Assembly: GCA_013400975.1 (NCBI GenBank)
Contig: WBMZ01003074.1
Span: 1 to 64,000, forward strand
Source: Atrichornis clamosus
Lineage: Eukaryota > Chordata > Aves > Passeriformes > Menuridae
Direction of reading: 5' to 3'
DNA length: 64,000 nucleotides
The position numbers and the translations under genes were made by a program. The notes beneath the pieces are model-generated. The model was not told the DNA's origin. It saw only the letters and a program-made list of their open reading frames with translations, and searched no databases. This document shows positions 35,701 through 48,214 of this stretch, piece by piece (position 1 is the stretch's first letter; every line of letters begins with the position of its first letter).

Positions 35701-38236
35701 TCTCTCTAATGTGGTGGGAATGTTGGTACTGGTCGAACTTGCAGTGCCAGCCACGCTGGTGCAATTCAGTGGGAAAGCTGCTGTAGGTGTCCCTGTGGGG
35801 CAGAAGGGGGGCGAGGCTCAGGAGCACAGGGTCTGGGAGCTGTGCTGTGCACCATGGGGTGCTGTCCCTGCTCCCTGTGGTGTCGGGGGCCAGGCAGGGG
35901 CTGGCTGAGGGAAGCTGCCTCCCCCAGACACTGGGGCACTTCTCAGCCTGTGCGTGCTCAGGGCTGCTCCGACCCTTCCCTTCTCTTGTCCCCACGGAGG
36001 AGCCCAGCCTGGCAGCCTGTGGGGTGGGTGCCAGGTGGAGACGCTCAGGGTCCCTGGCTGGAATTGCTGGTCTCCTCTGGAAGGCAGTGCTTGTGGTGGC
36101 TGTGGAGGTATGTTGGTACATTTGTTGTTGCAAGTTTGCCAAGAGACTAAAATTTTGTTATTTACTGTTCTTACTGTGACATTTGTCGTAGGGCAATGTC
36201 TGGGTTTTAATACTTAAGAGAATAAAAGTATGCAAAATACAGTAATAGGCTATTTTAGCCCCTGAAAATGGCATGTTGGATGGTAGTTGTTTGTAATAGA
36301 ATGTAGTGGAGGAATATGGGGTGAATACTGGAATTAGGATGACAGGAGAAGAAAGTCCCATTCCCATTGCAGGGAGCAGTAAGGCAGTAGCTGCCATGGC
36401 ATCGGCTGTGGCACTGCCCGGTGCTGGCGTGGCTCTGGGGAGGGCTCGGTCAGTGCGGCAGAAACCACCACAGCGTCTCTGTTCTTGCCTTCCAGCTCTT
36501 GCTTTCAGGACTCCTCAGGTGTGGGGTGTGGGGATAGAGGACAGAGAAAGCCGTGTCTCTACTCAGCTGGTCCTCGGGGTGCCGGTGGGGACAGTGTCCC
36601 CTCTGACAGGGGCTGAGAATGGGCATGTCCTCTGAATGTCGCTGTGGCCCTGTGAGGCTGGTGACACTGGGGGTGTGTTCTGTCTGCAGCTGTAGTTAGT
36701 AAGGGGAAGGACAGGCGTGTGGACGACTCTGTACACATTAACAGTACATCCCACTTCTGATCCAAAAAGGCAAAATCCAGGATGTTGTGGTGAGGAGGCA
36801 GCAGTCGGTGACCACAGTTATTGCGCTGGTTAGATCATCCATGATGTTCTCCTGGCACATGCCATGAACTTCTGGTGCTCTGAAGGACACGGCGAGGAGC
36901 GCCAACAGGTACCCAGAGCAGCAGAGATAAGGTTGTGTATTTCCCATGAAAGCCACGGGCTCCTTTGGGTGCAGTGTCTGGACATCTCAAGGGCAGAATT
37001 GTATTTCTGTCTTTCAAAAACCACCAGTAACAGTTTCATTTCTTCCCAGCAGTCCCTGTGCTCTTTTGAAACCTGAAATTTAACAGCTTTGTTTTCCTGA
37101 TGAGCTAAATTTTTCATTCTCTTTTTATTTCTGATTTTTAGACAAGAGTCTGCGTTATTCTCAGCAAGTCTTTAGTCTTAAAAGATTGTAGTCTGTGAAG
37201 TATCTGTGCAAATCCTGATACAAAACTCGGGCAATGCTTTGAGCTCTTTGCTCATAGCATAATTTTCATATCTAACTCAAAGACTTAGTTTTTTAAATTA
37301 AGCCTCAAAAGTCCCTCACTGAAATCCTTCCTACCTCAAATCAGTTATCCTATTGGAATTAGGGAGTGGTGGATGTGAGAGGAAAAGTTAGGATCAGGTA
37401 AGGATAGTTTAAGAACTGAAATATAATGATAATAATAAAAGATTGTAATGAAAAGGAAAATAACAAGGAGAGAGATAAACCCCAAGAAAAACAAGTGATG
37501 GGTCAGCTGTCCTGGCAGTGCCCACCCCAGCTCCTTGTGCCCCTCTGCACTGACAGGACACAAGAAGTTGGAAAGTCCTTTGCTTGGTGCAAGCCCTGCT
37601 CATCAACAGCTAAACCATCAGGGTGTTATCAGCATTACCTCATCCCAAACCCAAACACACCTCTGTACCAGCTACTGGGAGAAAATTAACTCTATCACAG
37701 GTAAAACCATGGCACTGGGTCAGTAAATATTTTAATGATTATTGGTTTCATTGTCCTTAGACTAGGTTTTTAAAAGTAGTAAAATGTGGCTCAAAGAAAA
37801 AAGTTTTTCCCTTTATTGTTATATTTTAATAGTAACAGTTGTCATTCAGATATTTTATTTTAAATTCTATTTTATGATGTTTTAAACTATGAGTTTCATA
37901 TAATTACATTTTCTCAGTCATAAATTTAACCAAAAGTATTTGCTTAAGGAAAATATCTTTTTTGAGATAGGCAAGTGAGGACTCCTTGCCTGCAGGTCCA
38001 CTGTCTGCTGGCGCAGCTCGGGGCTGCTCCATGGCTGTGGAGTAGTTTCTGTACCCGTTTCTGTAGTTAGTTGCAACTGCTCATTTGTGCTCTTAATGGT
38101 TTGCAGAACGTGTGGATGTTCACCTTATTTGCCAATTTAAAAAGTAAAATTGCAGTGGCAGTTACATGAAAATAATCGGGGATGTTTGAGAGCGGTGGCA
38201 GGGGACAGGAACAGGTGATGGAGGGTTGCGTCTCAC
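32737..38236. other. spacer upstream of P2RY14
   Basis: 5.5 kb with G+C-rich patches (35.75-36.1 kb) and AT-rich patches (35.3-35.5, 37.1-37.4, 37.7-37.97 kb). If the donor at 38236 is real, this is the P2RY14 5' UTR intron on the minus strand. No gene or recognised mobile element. Confidence 0.6.
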
Positions 38237-38600
38237 CTGGACAGAAGCGTGGGATGGCAGGTGCGGTCCCTCTCCTGCTGTGCCGCACTCGGAGCCCTTC
38301 GCGGCTGCCTTGGCCCGGGGGGCAGCGCGGGAGCCGCCCCTGCTGCGGCCCGGCCCGCGGAGCCAGCGCCCGCAGCCCGGCCGTGCGGGGTTCCGGAGCG
38401 CAAAGGGGAAGTGCCCCTGCCCAGCTGTGCCGGGCCCTCAGCGCTGCAGCTGGCCCGGGCCGTTCCTTGGAGGCAGCGCTGAGCAGCTTTCAGGAGACAC
38501 AAGTGCAGCTGGCACAGCGGTGAGCGGTCTGAACTGCAGGGCTGGAGTTTGCTTTTCCTAAACTGTTCCCAGGGCTGGCCGCGACCTTTCCTGTGACGCA
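38237..38600. promoter_or_regulatory. intronic CpG island, candidate bidirectional promoter
   Basis: About 360 bases with dense CpG stand out sharply from the AT-rich sequence on the left. On the minus strand the island ends in a consensus donor CAG|GTGAGA (intron from 38236), which could splice to the P2RY14 coding exon acceptor at 32737. On the plus strand it ends in GCG|GTGAGC (exon end 38519). This arrangement suggests first exons leaving in both directions. It is inferred from sequence only. Confidence 0.5.
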
Positions 38601-41600
38601 TCCTGCCCCGAGAGCCGCCGCTCTGTGCATGGGAGGGTTTGAACCGGAGCCAGGGGCTTGCGTGGTGCCTGCTCAGGGCGTGCTCGGGCTGGGAGATGGA
38701 TTCTGGGGATACCTGATGGATCTGTGGTGTTTGGCTGTTTTCCTTCTTTTCTATTTGGTCCTATTCTTTGCTTTTAACCTTAGACACTTGCCTGGCTTCC
38801 TCCCTTCCTGTTCTTCCTGTAAGTTTACTGGGAGGCTTTGAAATCAAGCACAGAATTATTGGAGATGTATAGTAATAGAAAAGCTAATATATTCTCTGTG
38901 GATGTGGGAAAGGAGTGTGTTCTGAGAAAGAGATAAATGGAGGTTTAAATGTTTATTTTAAAAACGTGAAATCTGTACATTGTGTACCTTAGAACTAGTA
39001 AACATTTAGTGCAGGACTTGAGCTGTGGTTGACAGCGTGTCACCCAAACCCTACGGAAAATACACAATTCCTCATGGACTTTGATTCTGTGAGGGTTTAT
39101 CCGTATAGAAGAAGGTCCCAAAGGCATGCAGAAATGCATGTAGCTTCTCCCTGTGTGTTGCTGCCATGTGCACATCCTTTACTCAGGGCCAGTGTGAGTT
39201 AACCTGAACCTCTAGTCCCTTCCTTCCCAAATTTCATAGACTTTCTCTCAGTGCAATAAGGGCATATCTTGAGGGGCAAAATTGTCTGTACATTCTTGTG
39301 AGTACTCCTGCCCCTCTCTCGTTTCTGAGACTCCCAGCTCAAAGCTGTAGTGGTCAGTTCGTGGCTTTGGGGTGAAGGGTTTGGGTGTTGGTCTCACTGA
39401 CAGTTTCACACTCACTGTACAGACCAGGCAGGATGGTGCACGAGGCTTCTCAGGTGCTCACCAGAAGTCAGCCAAACCTTTTATCTCTTTCCATGCACCC
39501 TATGATCCTTTCTTGAAGCATGGATGAGGGGAATGGGTCAGATAAGGCTTTGCCTTTAAACACTGTTGGCCCTCTGAGACAGAGTTTGTAATTAATTCTA
39601 AGAAAAAAACCCCTTGACCTTTTTGTTTGGTTTTCTTTTTTTTAGAGTGTGTCTTCTCCCCAGAAGCAGCAGCAGAAGCCTCGATATCCCTTTTGGGACC
39701 AAGGTCAGCTTTCAGAGTGTGACCTACAACAAACTCTTTCCAACGGCTTCCTCATCTAACCTTTAAATTAAAATAAGGAATGTTCCATTTGTGTCCAGAT
39801 GAAATCCTTGCAGGAGAGGAAGAGAAGTGCAGGCTGCCAAGACAAGAGAGTTTGAAAGAAAAACATAAAATAAAGGGTAAAAGGAACTTCTGGCAAAGCA
39901 GAATTGTCCACCAACATTGGAATCTCTCACTCCCATGGGCAGTTCTCACTTTATGTGTACCACCCCACAGCTTCTGTTAAAGGAGGCCATCATTCAGAGA
40001 CTCAGGAAGAAGGAAATTTGGAAAAAATAGCTGGAACATTCAGAAGTTATTTCCATTATTTCAAATGATTGAGCACTTAGAAAAAAGCTGAGTAACCTTT
40101 TAGCTGATTCATCAGAAAAATCATGACTTGAGCCTGCCGCCAACACTTTGGTAGTCTCTGTGCAAAGGAAGTGGCCTTTCCTATGGGCTAATATGGCAAA
40201 TGTGTCACTGCAGGGCTGGGCTCTGGTGTGGTAACATGCAGGCATTGTGCATCTTTGGGATTTGATTGCCTGTTTATTATTCCCTATTTGAAAGACTGCA
40301 TTTCAATGGGGAGTCTGACTTGGAAAATTCCACCTGGCTTAAAAGGGGTTCTTGCCTTCTGACACCCATTTCCTTTCCTGGGGTCTCCGATCAGACCCTG
40401 AGTTGTTCTTGGGCCACCTAGAAATGGGTCTGTGCTGCTGTAAAGCAGATAAATCAATATGGATCATAGTCTTTCCCACCCCTCCTCCTGCTACTCTGCC
40501 CCCAGACAAAAGCAGAGAATGCTCTGAGGCAGAAAGTGCAGCATCGAGTTCTTGTCAGCCTTGGTAGCGCACAGGAGGCTGGGCTGGCTCTTCCTTCTCA
40601 GATGAGCATAGGGATGTGTTGAACACCTTGGGCAGGGCAGCTCCCTGGTGCCTCTCCTTGTCTTTGATTTGTGTGCTGCAGCTCTGGGAGTGAGCCCTGC
40701 TGGGACTGAGCCCTGCTGGGGCTGGTGGGGTGAGGGAATGTATAACAAACTGTTGCCTTGTGCTGACTTCGTTGCTCTGAAGAAAACAACACCACTGTAT
40801 TTATGGCTTCCTTAGAATATGATGCGACCCATTGATACTGAATAACTTGGATCAATGTCAGCAGGTGAATACTGCAGTGGATTTCCACCAGTTGTGCTGG
40901 AAAGGCTGGCTGGCTTTTCGGGGACACAGCAAACAGAGCCCGATGCTCCAGGGAACATCCCACACCCCTTCTTCATGTCCAGACTTCCTGTCAGTCCTGG
41001 TTGCTGTGCTTGATCCCATGACTTTCAGAGTAATTTCCACTGACATTTCAGATGTTTTTAGAACAATTTTTGTTTGGGTCTGCTTATGTAGTGGAATTGC
41101 ACCCCCACGATGAGAGTATGGAACAGTTGTTAGATGCAGTCTGCCTCTGAATGGAAGGGTACGTTCCTTCTTTCTAGAGGGGAAATTTCTTTAGGTTGAA
41201 GTCAGAAGTAGCCATTTAGTTCTTGACAGTTCAGGGTTGTTTTCTGTGCTTTGCAAAACATTTTTGGGGTGTGGAACCCAAACTATTTTAATATAAATGG
41301 AGTGAGTCTCTGGATTGGCAGCGTGACCCTGCTGCTCAGGCTTGCAGTGACTGTAACTCACTAACTTCATTGCTCAGAAAGGAATAAAGACAATGGCCTT
41401 GAATGGTGAGTGAAAAACACAACTCGGTGTGTATTAATGTATTGAGGAGACAAAGCTTTAAACAACCCAGAAGTGCACCTTTCCATGTTAAAGGTCAAGG
41501 CTGTTCTGGTGGCGGTAAACAGCCATCCGAGTCTGGCCTGTTGGGGCTGTTGCCTGTGCTTTGATCTGATGTATAATTTTCCTGGTTTATATATTTATTT

Positions 41601-43299
41601 ATTCTGTTGTATTTATTTGGGGCATCTGATGGCAATCTTTGTACTTGAAACACAACCCGAATGCAAACAAAACATTTCACGTACTGTCAAGTTTGTTACC
41701 TAATTTGAACAGTGCATGGCCCTGGCAGACTGAGTAGATCAAAGGTTGTGTGTGCGTGAGAGTAGTTTTATAGTTTTATACTTTAGATGCTCGTACTTTA
41801 TATTCTGAAATTCTCTTTTTGTAGGATTTCTTAATGGCATGGCTGTGCTTGTTGGTTTGAAATGTCATTCTCGGCTGAAACTTGTTTAGAATTGTTAAAC
41901 TAGGACCAAGTACATTGGTCGGAGCTGCCTGCAGTGAGGAAGTGGAGTGTGCACTCTGAGGAGCATGGGAAGCCCCAAAGGGAGGGGTAGTGCAGTGTTT
42001 TCCAGTGTAAGCTGCCATTCTGTGATGGATTAAATGTTGCAGCACAGATCATTTTTTGCAGTGAGAAGTAAGCAGTTGTCCAGGGCAGAGGATTAAGTGC
42101 TTAAGGGGTGGGTGTGGCGCCTGAGCTCTGTGTACAGCCTCACCCGGCTGGAATGACTCTGGCCAGCAGGGCAAACCGAGGGGTTGCTCTGTTATACAAA
42201 CATGGGTATGTTTCCAAAATGCCAGCCAAACCTAATGTTTAAGGATCTAAAGATATGGCTGCTGTTTCTAAAGGGTTAGAAAGCAGGCAGTGAGCATGGT
42301 TAATAGAAAGCCCTGCTCTCTACCATGCACTTTTGGTGGCTTAGGAACAAACTGATGATGTATTTTGCCTTTAGCCATACAAGTCTGCTTCTTCCCCCAA
42401 AATCCAAAATTCCCTTCTGCTGGTTGTTTTATTAAGAGAAGCTTTTTAACACTTTGTCTGAGCTCAGGGCCTAAGAAAGGAATCCTTTTGTATGATCCTG
42501 CTGATGGACTTCTGTCCCAGAGCCAGAGAGGGGAGAATACTTGCCTGCATGTCAGAGCACATCTGGTGACGAAAGGATTGGAGGTTATTTGGTTCTTCAC
42601 GTGTCTGGTGACACCAGTGCAGGGTGGGGTGGCAGCTCTGCAGCCTTTGCTGACAGGAGTAGGGATGATGGGTTCTGGCTTGTTGATCTAAATGCAGGAT
42701 CTTACAGCACCAAGCCATTGCCATGTGTAAGTGGTATGTGTGGCTACGGATCTTATCTGTGCCCTTACCAAACCTGCTAACAGAGCTGTCAGTGCTTCCA
42801 GCCCTACTGAATGTGAAATCGCACAGATCATACTGCATTGGTGACCAGGCTCTGGAAATTGCTAAAAGCGGGATGAACAAGACAAATATTTTACTAGGAT
42901 AATCCCCCTAGAAGCCAGGCTAATTGCAAAAGTATTGCAGGACTTCTGGTTGGGGTTTTTAGCCTGTCAAATCTGCCAGCAGATCTCTTCTGCTCAGTTT
43001 TGTTTGGCTGATGGGTGGGTGTCTGTGCATCCTCGTGGCACAGCCTTCCCAGGCCTTACAAGGCTCTGTCTGGGGCTCACTCCTCAGGCCTGTGTCCCTG
43101 TCCAGGTGGCTCTGCTGCACACATTTTGCCTTTTGGGCTGGCAGAAGGTCCAGCAGGGTGCTGAGCGATGGGGCTGAGCTGCACTGGATTAGAAAATACT
43201 TCATGTGGGATTTGATCAAGTAATTTCCCTAGGCTTTCCTGCAGCTGGTTCTCTTGTCTTTCAGCTACAGATAGTAGTTTTTCTAGTTGGTCATTTTTA
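38601..43299. other. spacer between the CpG island and the ERV fragment
   Basis: Contains the acceptor-preceded open stretch at 39646-39759 (listed separately) and a short direct repeat GAGCCCTGCTGGG at 40688-40720. Otherwise nothing recognised. Confidence 0.65.
39646..39874 (+). other. candidate terminal exon with poly(A) signal
   Basis: A long pyrimidine tract and TTTTTTTTAG (AG at 39644-39645) lead into a stretch open in two frames. Frame 1 (SVSSPQKQQQKPRYPFWDQG...) runs 37 codons to TAA at 39757 and is in phase with the end of MED12L exon 15. Frame 2 (VCLLPRSSSRSLDIPFGTKV...) also runs to a TAA just beyond. AATAAA follows at 39869-39874. It could be an alternative last exon of MED12L, an exon of a transcript from the CpG island at 38.5 kb, or chance. 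I recognise no known protein in either frame. Confidence 0.35.
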
Positions 43300-43739
43300 T
43301 TTAAAAGAACATCTATATAATTTTTTCAATTTCTCCTGTGTCTCTTTCTCAAAAGACAATGGTGTTTAAAGTACCTCTTTTTCTGATGTCAGAGTCATAT
43401 ATTCTACATCTGCAACCTTTTCAGGAAATGGGGAGCTTTTGATTTCCTTTTGTGTGCAAGATAAACTCTCCCCAAAAAATGCACAAATAACTCTTTTACC
43501 TTTTCTTCTTTTTTCATTCCTTTTTTTTTTACATTTTCCTCTACTACCTTGTTTTCATCCTTCCACCATTTCTGGGCCCATTCTATCCCTGCCTGGGTCA
43601 ATTCACACTGTATCTCTGTAGTAATTTATCCATGGCAAACCTGCCGAATTTGTCAATTTAATATTGCAACTCTAGGCCCAGGGCTGGGTGGGGGAATGGT
43701 CTGTGAACTGAAGGTCTGGTCAGGGGCTAAACAGCCAGT
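43300..43739 (-). mobile_element. endogenous retrovirus internal fragment, gag-like, broken
   Basis: Directly downstream of the LTR on the minus strand lies a leader and then a short gag-like N-terminal open frame (ATG at 43633) that stops after 11 codons. A second A-rich, Lys/Glu-rich frame (43404-43601) takes over in another register, consistent with a 1-nt frameshift. The remainder of the provirus, including any pol or env, is not visible. It is an old, non-functional, truncated copy. The gag-like reading comes from composition and position relative to the LTR, so family assignment (ERVL-like) is tentative. Confidence 0.5.
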
Positions 43740-44167
43740 TGTGGTCACGACTAGAACAGGTTTTTGAGTGCAACATACACGGTTCTTTTAGATTGCTGGT
43801 GATAAAAGCAGTGACTGCAGAGTAACTTTACAGAGCACTATCGACACAGTTGCAATCACAAGCTTAGTATCTGGGTCAGCACTCAGCATAGCTGAGGACA
43901 CAAGACTGACTTACCAAGTGGTGTCTCTTCTGGGGAGGGTGAGAGGACAAACCCATCGATCTGTCCCTGCAATTTCATGTCGAAGTCTCATCCCCCAGTT
44001 AGATGCAAAATTGGGGCACCTTTTATACCTTAATAACCACTATTGTGCAAAGTTCTGTGAGTGGGACTGTGGTCAAACCTTCCTGTTTGTGGCTGCATTG
44101 TGCAGAATATAAGTATAGGTAGGAGTGGACTTGGTTTACAAAGCATTTCTGGGTAACACAAACCACA
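43740..44167 (-). mobile_element. LTR of an old endogenous retrovirus
   Basis: Read on the minus strand, a 428-nt unit begins TGTGGTTTGTGTTACC and ends ...GACCACA, with the terminal inverted repeat TGTGGT/ACCACA. A TATA box (AGGTATAAAAGG, near 44021-44030) lies inside, about 137 nt from the LTR start. The retroviral-like internal piece follows it, so this is a 5' LTR. The element lies in the same orientation as the GPCR genes. No second LTR was found. Confidence 0.55.
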
Positions 44168-47144
44168 AGACCTCCATCCGGTTTTTGTTTGCTCCTGGGC
44201 TCCATTGCCTATTGAGTTTTGCATTTTCTTCACTGTTCTATGCTTCCAACACTGATGCACGGCTGGGTGAGCCTGTCATGGGCACACTGGTTACACAGTT
44301 GGATCCTTCATGAGAGGCTGGTGGGTGCCAATGCAAACATAGATTTTTAGAACTTTGGGTGCATTTAGTTTCCTATTTTAAGATTCCTGTGAAGCTGCAC
44401 TTGTGGAAAGCCACAGGAAAGGTCATTCCTAGAGAAACCTAAGAAGTCGAGGGTATAATATATGTAGTGACAAAAATCCTGGAGCTGGCTCTGAGTACAG
44501 GTTCAAATCTTTTTTCTCCCACAGTAACCCCCTGGCATGGAGAGTTCTGCCTGGGCTATTCATTCAGTGCATATAAAATATAATTACATTTGAATTACAA
44601 ACACTGCAAGGCAAAGCTTCCTGAATGAAAAAAATCCCAAATGTTCATGAATTGTTCGATTGTTCAAGAATTGGTCCTTGCATTCTTGGGTCAGATCTGC
44701 TGTTGTACTTCCACCCAGAAAACTGTGTTTGCTCTTAAAATTGGGACTCTGGGACCGCACAGTCACAGTTTAGATCTGCATGTGCCCTGGTGTGCCTCTC
44801 TGAAATGGCAGCGATAGGTCAGTGCCTGAGACTTTCCCTACAAGCTTCCTTGTAGCTTTTTGTTTCAAGATGATCTTTTAAAGACCAAAATTCCATGTCA
44901 AATGTGGACAAATTAAATATAGTTATCTGGTATTTGGGGACTGGGATATTGTTGTATAATTCTTTTTTAGCCCTGGGAAAATATTTCACAAACAGCATCT
45001 TCAAAGAGCTGTCATGTATGTGAGTGTGTGTACAAACCAGCGATGGAGGATTAGCACAGATACACCCTGTCAAGATAAAGTAAACTGCTTTCGGGGTGAT
45101 TTTACAGTGAAGTGTTGTCTGCATCTGAGTTGTCAGGCAGCAGAGCAGAGGCTGGCCCTGGCTGGCCCCTGTGCTGGGAGTGCACAGCCATGTCTTCCCT
45201 TCCCAGATTTCGTATGGGTATCCCACTGCTGGGACTGCACTTTCCAGAAACTACTGATTGCTTTATCCCTTTGGTCCACTGGAAGGTGGGGGGACTACTC
45301 TTCAGGCTGTTCTTTGAAGGGCATCATCCCCTCCCCTGAGTGTGGTTGCTTTGGGTAACAGATTTTTTTGCGGAAAGTTCTTATGAGGGATCAGCAGTAC
45401 TGCCTCTCCTAGGAGGAAATCCCATGAAAATCCATCCTTTAGTTAAAAAATAAGTGGGTAGTGGGAAAGGTAGTATGTATGTATCCTGTCACACTAAAGG
45501 GATGCGGGTGCCCATCTGGTCGTGTCTGCAGCCACCCCTGCGCTGCGCCATCAGCTCCACGCTGTGCCAGGGCGAATCCCAGCCCCTGCACGCCTGGTCT
45601 GCTGTCTTCTCACCTGCCCTTGGTGTCCTCTGGCTCAGGACAAACAGGGATATTTCCACTGAAGTGGCTCTTTGGGCTTTGCTGGGCTTGTGTGGGAAGT
45701 CCACCACCCACCTGGGAAAAGGTCAGTGTGAATTTAAAAAGCAATCATTGGGCACAATTTAACAAGCTGTAAACCCTTGGTGATTTAAAGTTGTAAAAGA
45801 GAGACCAGAAGCACTCAGTCTTGATTTGCTTTAACCATATAAGACTTAGGAGAAGCGTCTTTCGTTAGGAATGTCTGCATGCAGAACTGATCTTCCAGCC
45901 CTAAATATTATCATTCTGTTTAATTTGGTGCTTGTGAGAATTTAAACTATGCAGCCCAGTCCCCAGAATGGTTCTCCTAATAGAGTTTTATATGTGCATG
46001 TACTTAGGGTGCAAGATGGTAGATTTGGTTCCAGAATTGGTCTTTGAGGGCGTGTGTGAACAGTTTTCTACAGAGCTGATTGGGAAACAGGGTTTATTTG
46101 TGGTATTTTAGCCATTCAAAGTATTTTTATTTAAAGTAGGATTAAATACCCAAAATATCCTGTCTTCCTTTCCAGAAATGTTCTCCCCTGAACAATATAA
46201 GTAGTTTTATGATACTTGCATTAATCCAAATATTATCATACTTAAATTTCAACTTCTTAATTATTCACAAACCAAATCTAAACCTAAACCAACAGTGTTT
46301 AAAAAAAATAGTAGAAAGAAACCCTTGTTTCAGCAGAAAACTTCATCAAAGACCTTCTAATGCAGAAATTAATCTTGTTATTTGAGTGCTGCATTTTCAG
46401 GGGTTTCTTGTCAAACCCTTTTTTTACGTATTAAAGGAAAGTGCCTCTCTGTGTAGGGCCCTGGCTGATGGACTGTTGCCATCTCCTGCTTGTGCAGCTG
46501 CACTGCATCCCGGGCTGGCTGCGAGCACAGACTGTGCAGGGCACCTGCCAGTTCCTGCCAACCTGCCTTTTTTAGGCTGGTTATTTTTTGTCTGAGCAGC
46601 TTTTGCTCTAAACAAATCTGATTTAGTCCCCAGTGAGTGCAGGACAAAATGATCCATGTGAACATTGTTGGGTTTGAGAGGATTCCGTGCAAACACACCC
46701 TGGATGAGAAGGTGCTGCCAGCACCAAAGCGCCGTGAGGGAACACGGGGACGCCCAGGCCAGCGGCACAGCGCAGTGTGGCACTGGAACACCAGGCACGC
46801 TGAGGGTCCCCACGGAGCCTGTGCCACCTCCTCCTCTTCACCTGCCACCATCAGCCAGACCCTGGGGGTGCTGACTCCTCTCATTGGATCCGGCTCCGAG
46901 GCCAGAGAGCCCATCCTGGCTGGAGCCTCCTGGGCTCCGTGCTGTTCTCTGAGCTGAGGCAGCCTCAGGTTGGCCTTTAAACAAACCAACCAACCGACCA
47001 AAACAGCCCCCAAGCCCTGCTGGAGTGAGCCTGATCCCTGTGGGGATGGAATTTGAGATGGATGTTGGTGAGCTGACACTGCAAAGCTGAACATGTCTGC
47101 ACATTCCTTAATGAGATTGCACGGTCAGACACTTAAAGAGACAT
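44168..47144. other. spacer between the ERV fragment and GPR87
   Basis: About 3 kb of ordinary sequence with an (AACC)n run at 46980-46996. A long minus-strand open frame at 46411-47094 is judged a chance ORF. Nothing else recognised. Confidence 0.7.
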
Positions 47145-47150
47145 TTTATT
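47145..47150 (-). promoter_or_regulatory. GPR87: GPR87 poly(A) signal
   Basis: AATAAA on the minus strand 52 nt beyond the GPR87 stop, in otherwise suitable 3' UTR sequence. Confidence 0.5.
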
Positions 47151-47201
47151 TACATGATATACAAGCACTCTCACAAATTAGCAGAGTCTCTGTGGGTGCC
47201 C

Positions 47202-48214
47202 TCAGACGTCGGTGTACTCGTGGTAGATGCGCACCTCTGATCTCCTGACGCTCTGGAGGGACCTGATGCTCTCACTCCTGGTTCTCATGTTGGATTTCCT
47301 GAACAGCCGTCGTGAGAATGATCGACACATGAAAAAATAAATGATTGGATCCAGACAGACATTGCATGCAGACAGGAACAGTGTCATTTCCTTACAATAA
47401 TATAAGATTTTGTGTGCAGAGTCATCTAAAATTTTGTCCAGATGACTAAAAGTAAAAGGTATTCGGCACAAATGGTAGGGCAAAAAGCAGGTGAAAAACA
47501 CAGCCACGACAACCCTTATGCTCTGGTTGTGCTTCCGCTTTCGGCTGGAGGAGCTAATGAACTGTTTGCTGGATTTATAGATGTACCTGGATATGGCAAT
47601 GTAACACCCTATTAGCACGATCAGCACCACTACGAACATGCAGGTGTTGATGTAGATGACAGCCGAGTGCCACTTGACCCCCAGAGGAGACTTCAGCTTT
47701 AGGCAGTCGTCGATGTTTCTCTTGGTGGGGTAGCCGTTGGTGAGGATCAGGTTTGGCAGCGCCAGGAACGCCATCACCACCCACACGCAGGCCGACAGGA
47801 TCTTGGTGAAGGTGATGCTGTACATTCTGGAGTCTCCAAAGGGCTTCACCACCTTCAGGTAGCGGTCGATGCTGATGAGCCCCAGGAACACGATGGTCGT
47901 GTACATGTTGGCGTAGAACAGCACCGTGGTGTAGCGGCACAGGAAGGAGTTGAAGTGCCACGGGCCCAGCTGCGAGTCCTGGATGATCTTGAATGGGAAT
48001 GTCAGTGTCATGAGCAGGTCTGCAACCACGATGTTTTTGAGGTAAAATATAAAACTGGTTTTATTTCTGATGTGGAAGAAGATCCACACTGCCAGGCCGT
48101 TCAGCAGGAGGCTGGCCAGGAAGATGACGAGGTAAAGCACGGGCAGGACGATGGTGGTGAACTCGTCATGCGTGGAGTTCCCGAGGGAGCTGGCGTTGGG
48201 TGAGGTGCTGTTGT
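47202..48214 (-). CDS. GPR87: G-protein-coupled receptor 87, main coding exon
   Basis: P2Y-like class A receptor, reported as a lysophosphatidic-acid receptor and p53 target in squamous epithelium. Joined to the start exon at 48762-48795 it encodes 348 aa (human 358). Positions in the joined protein: sequons N4, N13, N18 and N24; N50 and D77; C104; DRY at 128-130 with [19 protein letters not shown] following; [19 protein letters not shown] entering TM6; [33 protein letters not shown]; and the characteristic tail [20 protein letters not shown] ending YTDV, a possible PDZ-binding end. The frame stays open upstream with no ATG. It begins instead at an acceptor (CATTCCCACAG), which fits the phase of the start exon exactly. 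Antisense to MED12L. Confidence 0.96.

Noticed and set aside
46411..47094. 227-codon minus-strand open frame with ATG just downstream of GPR87
   Set aside because: No recognisable domain and mixed low-complexity content. It lies beyond a good poly(A) signal for GPR87, and overlapping frames on both strands are also open.
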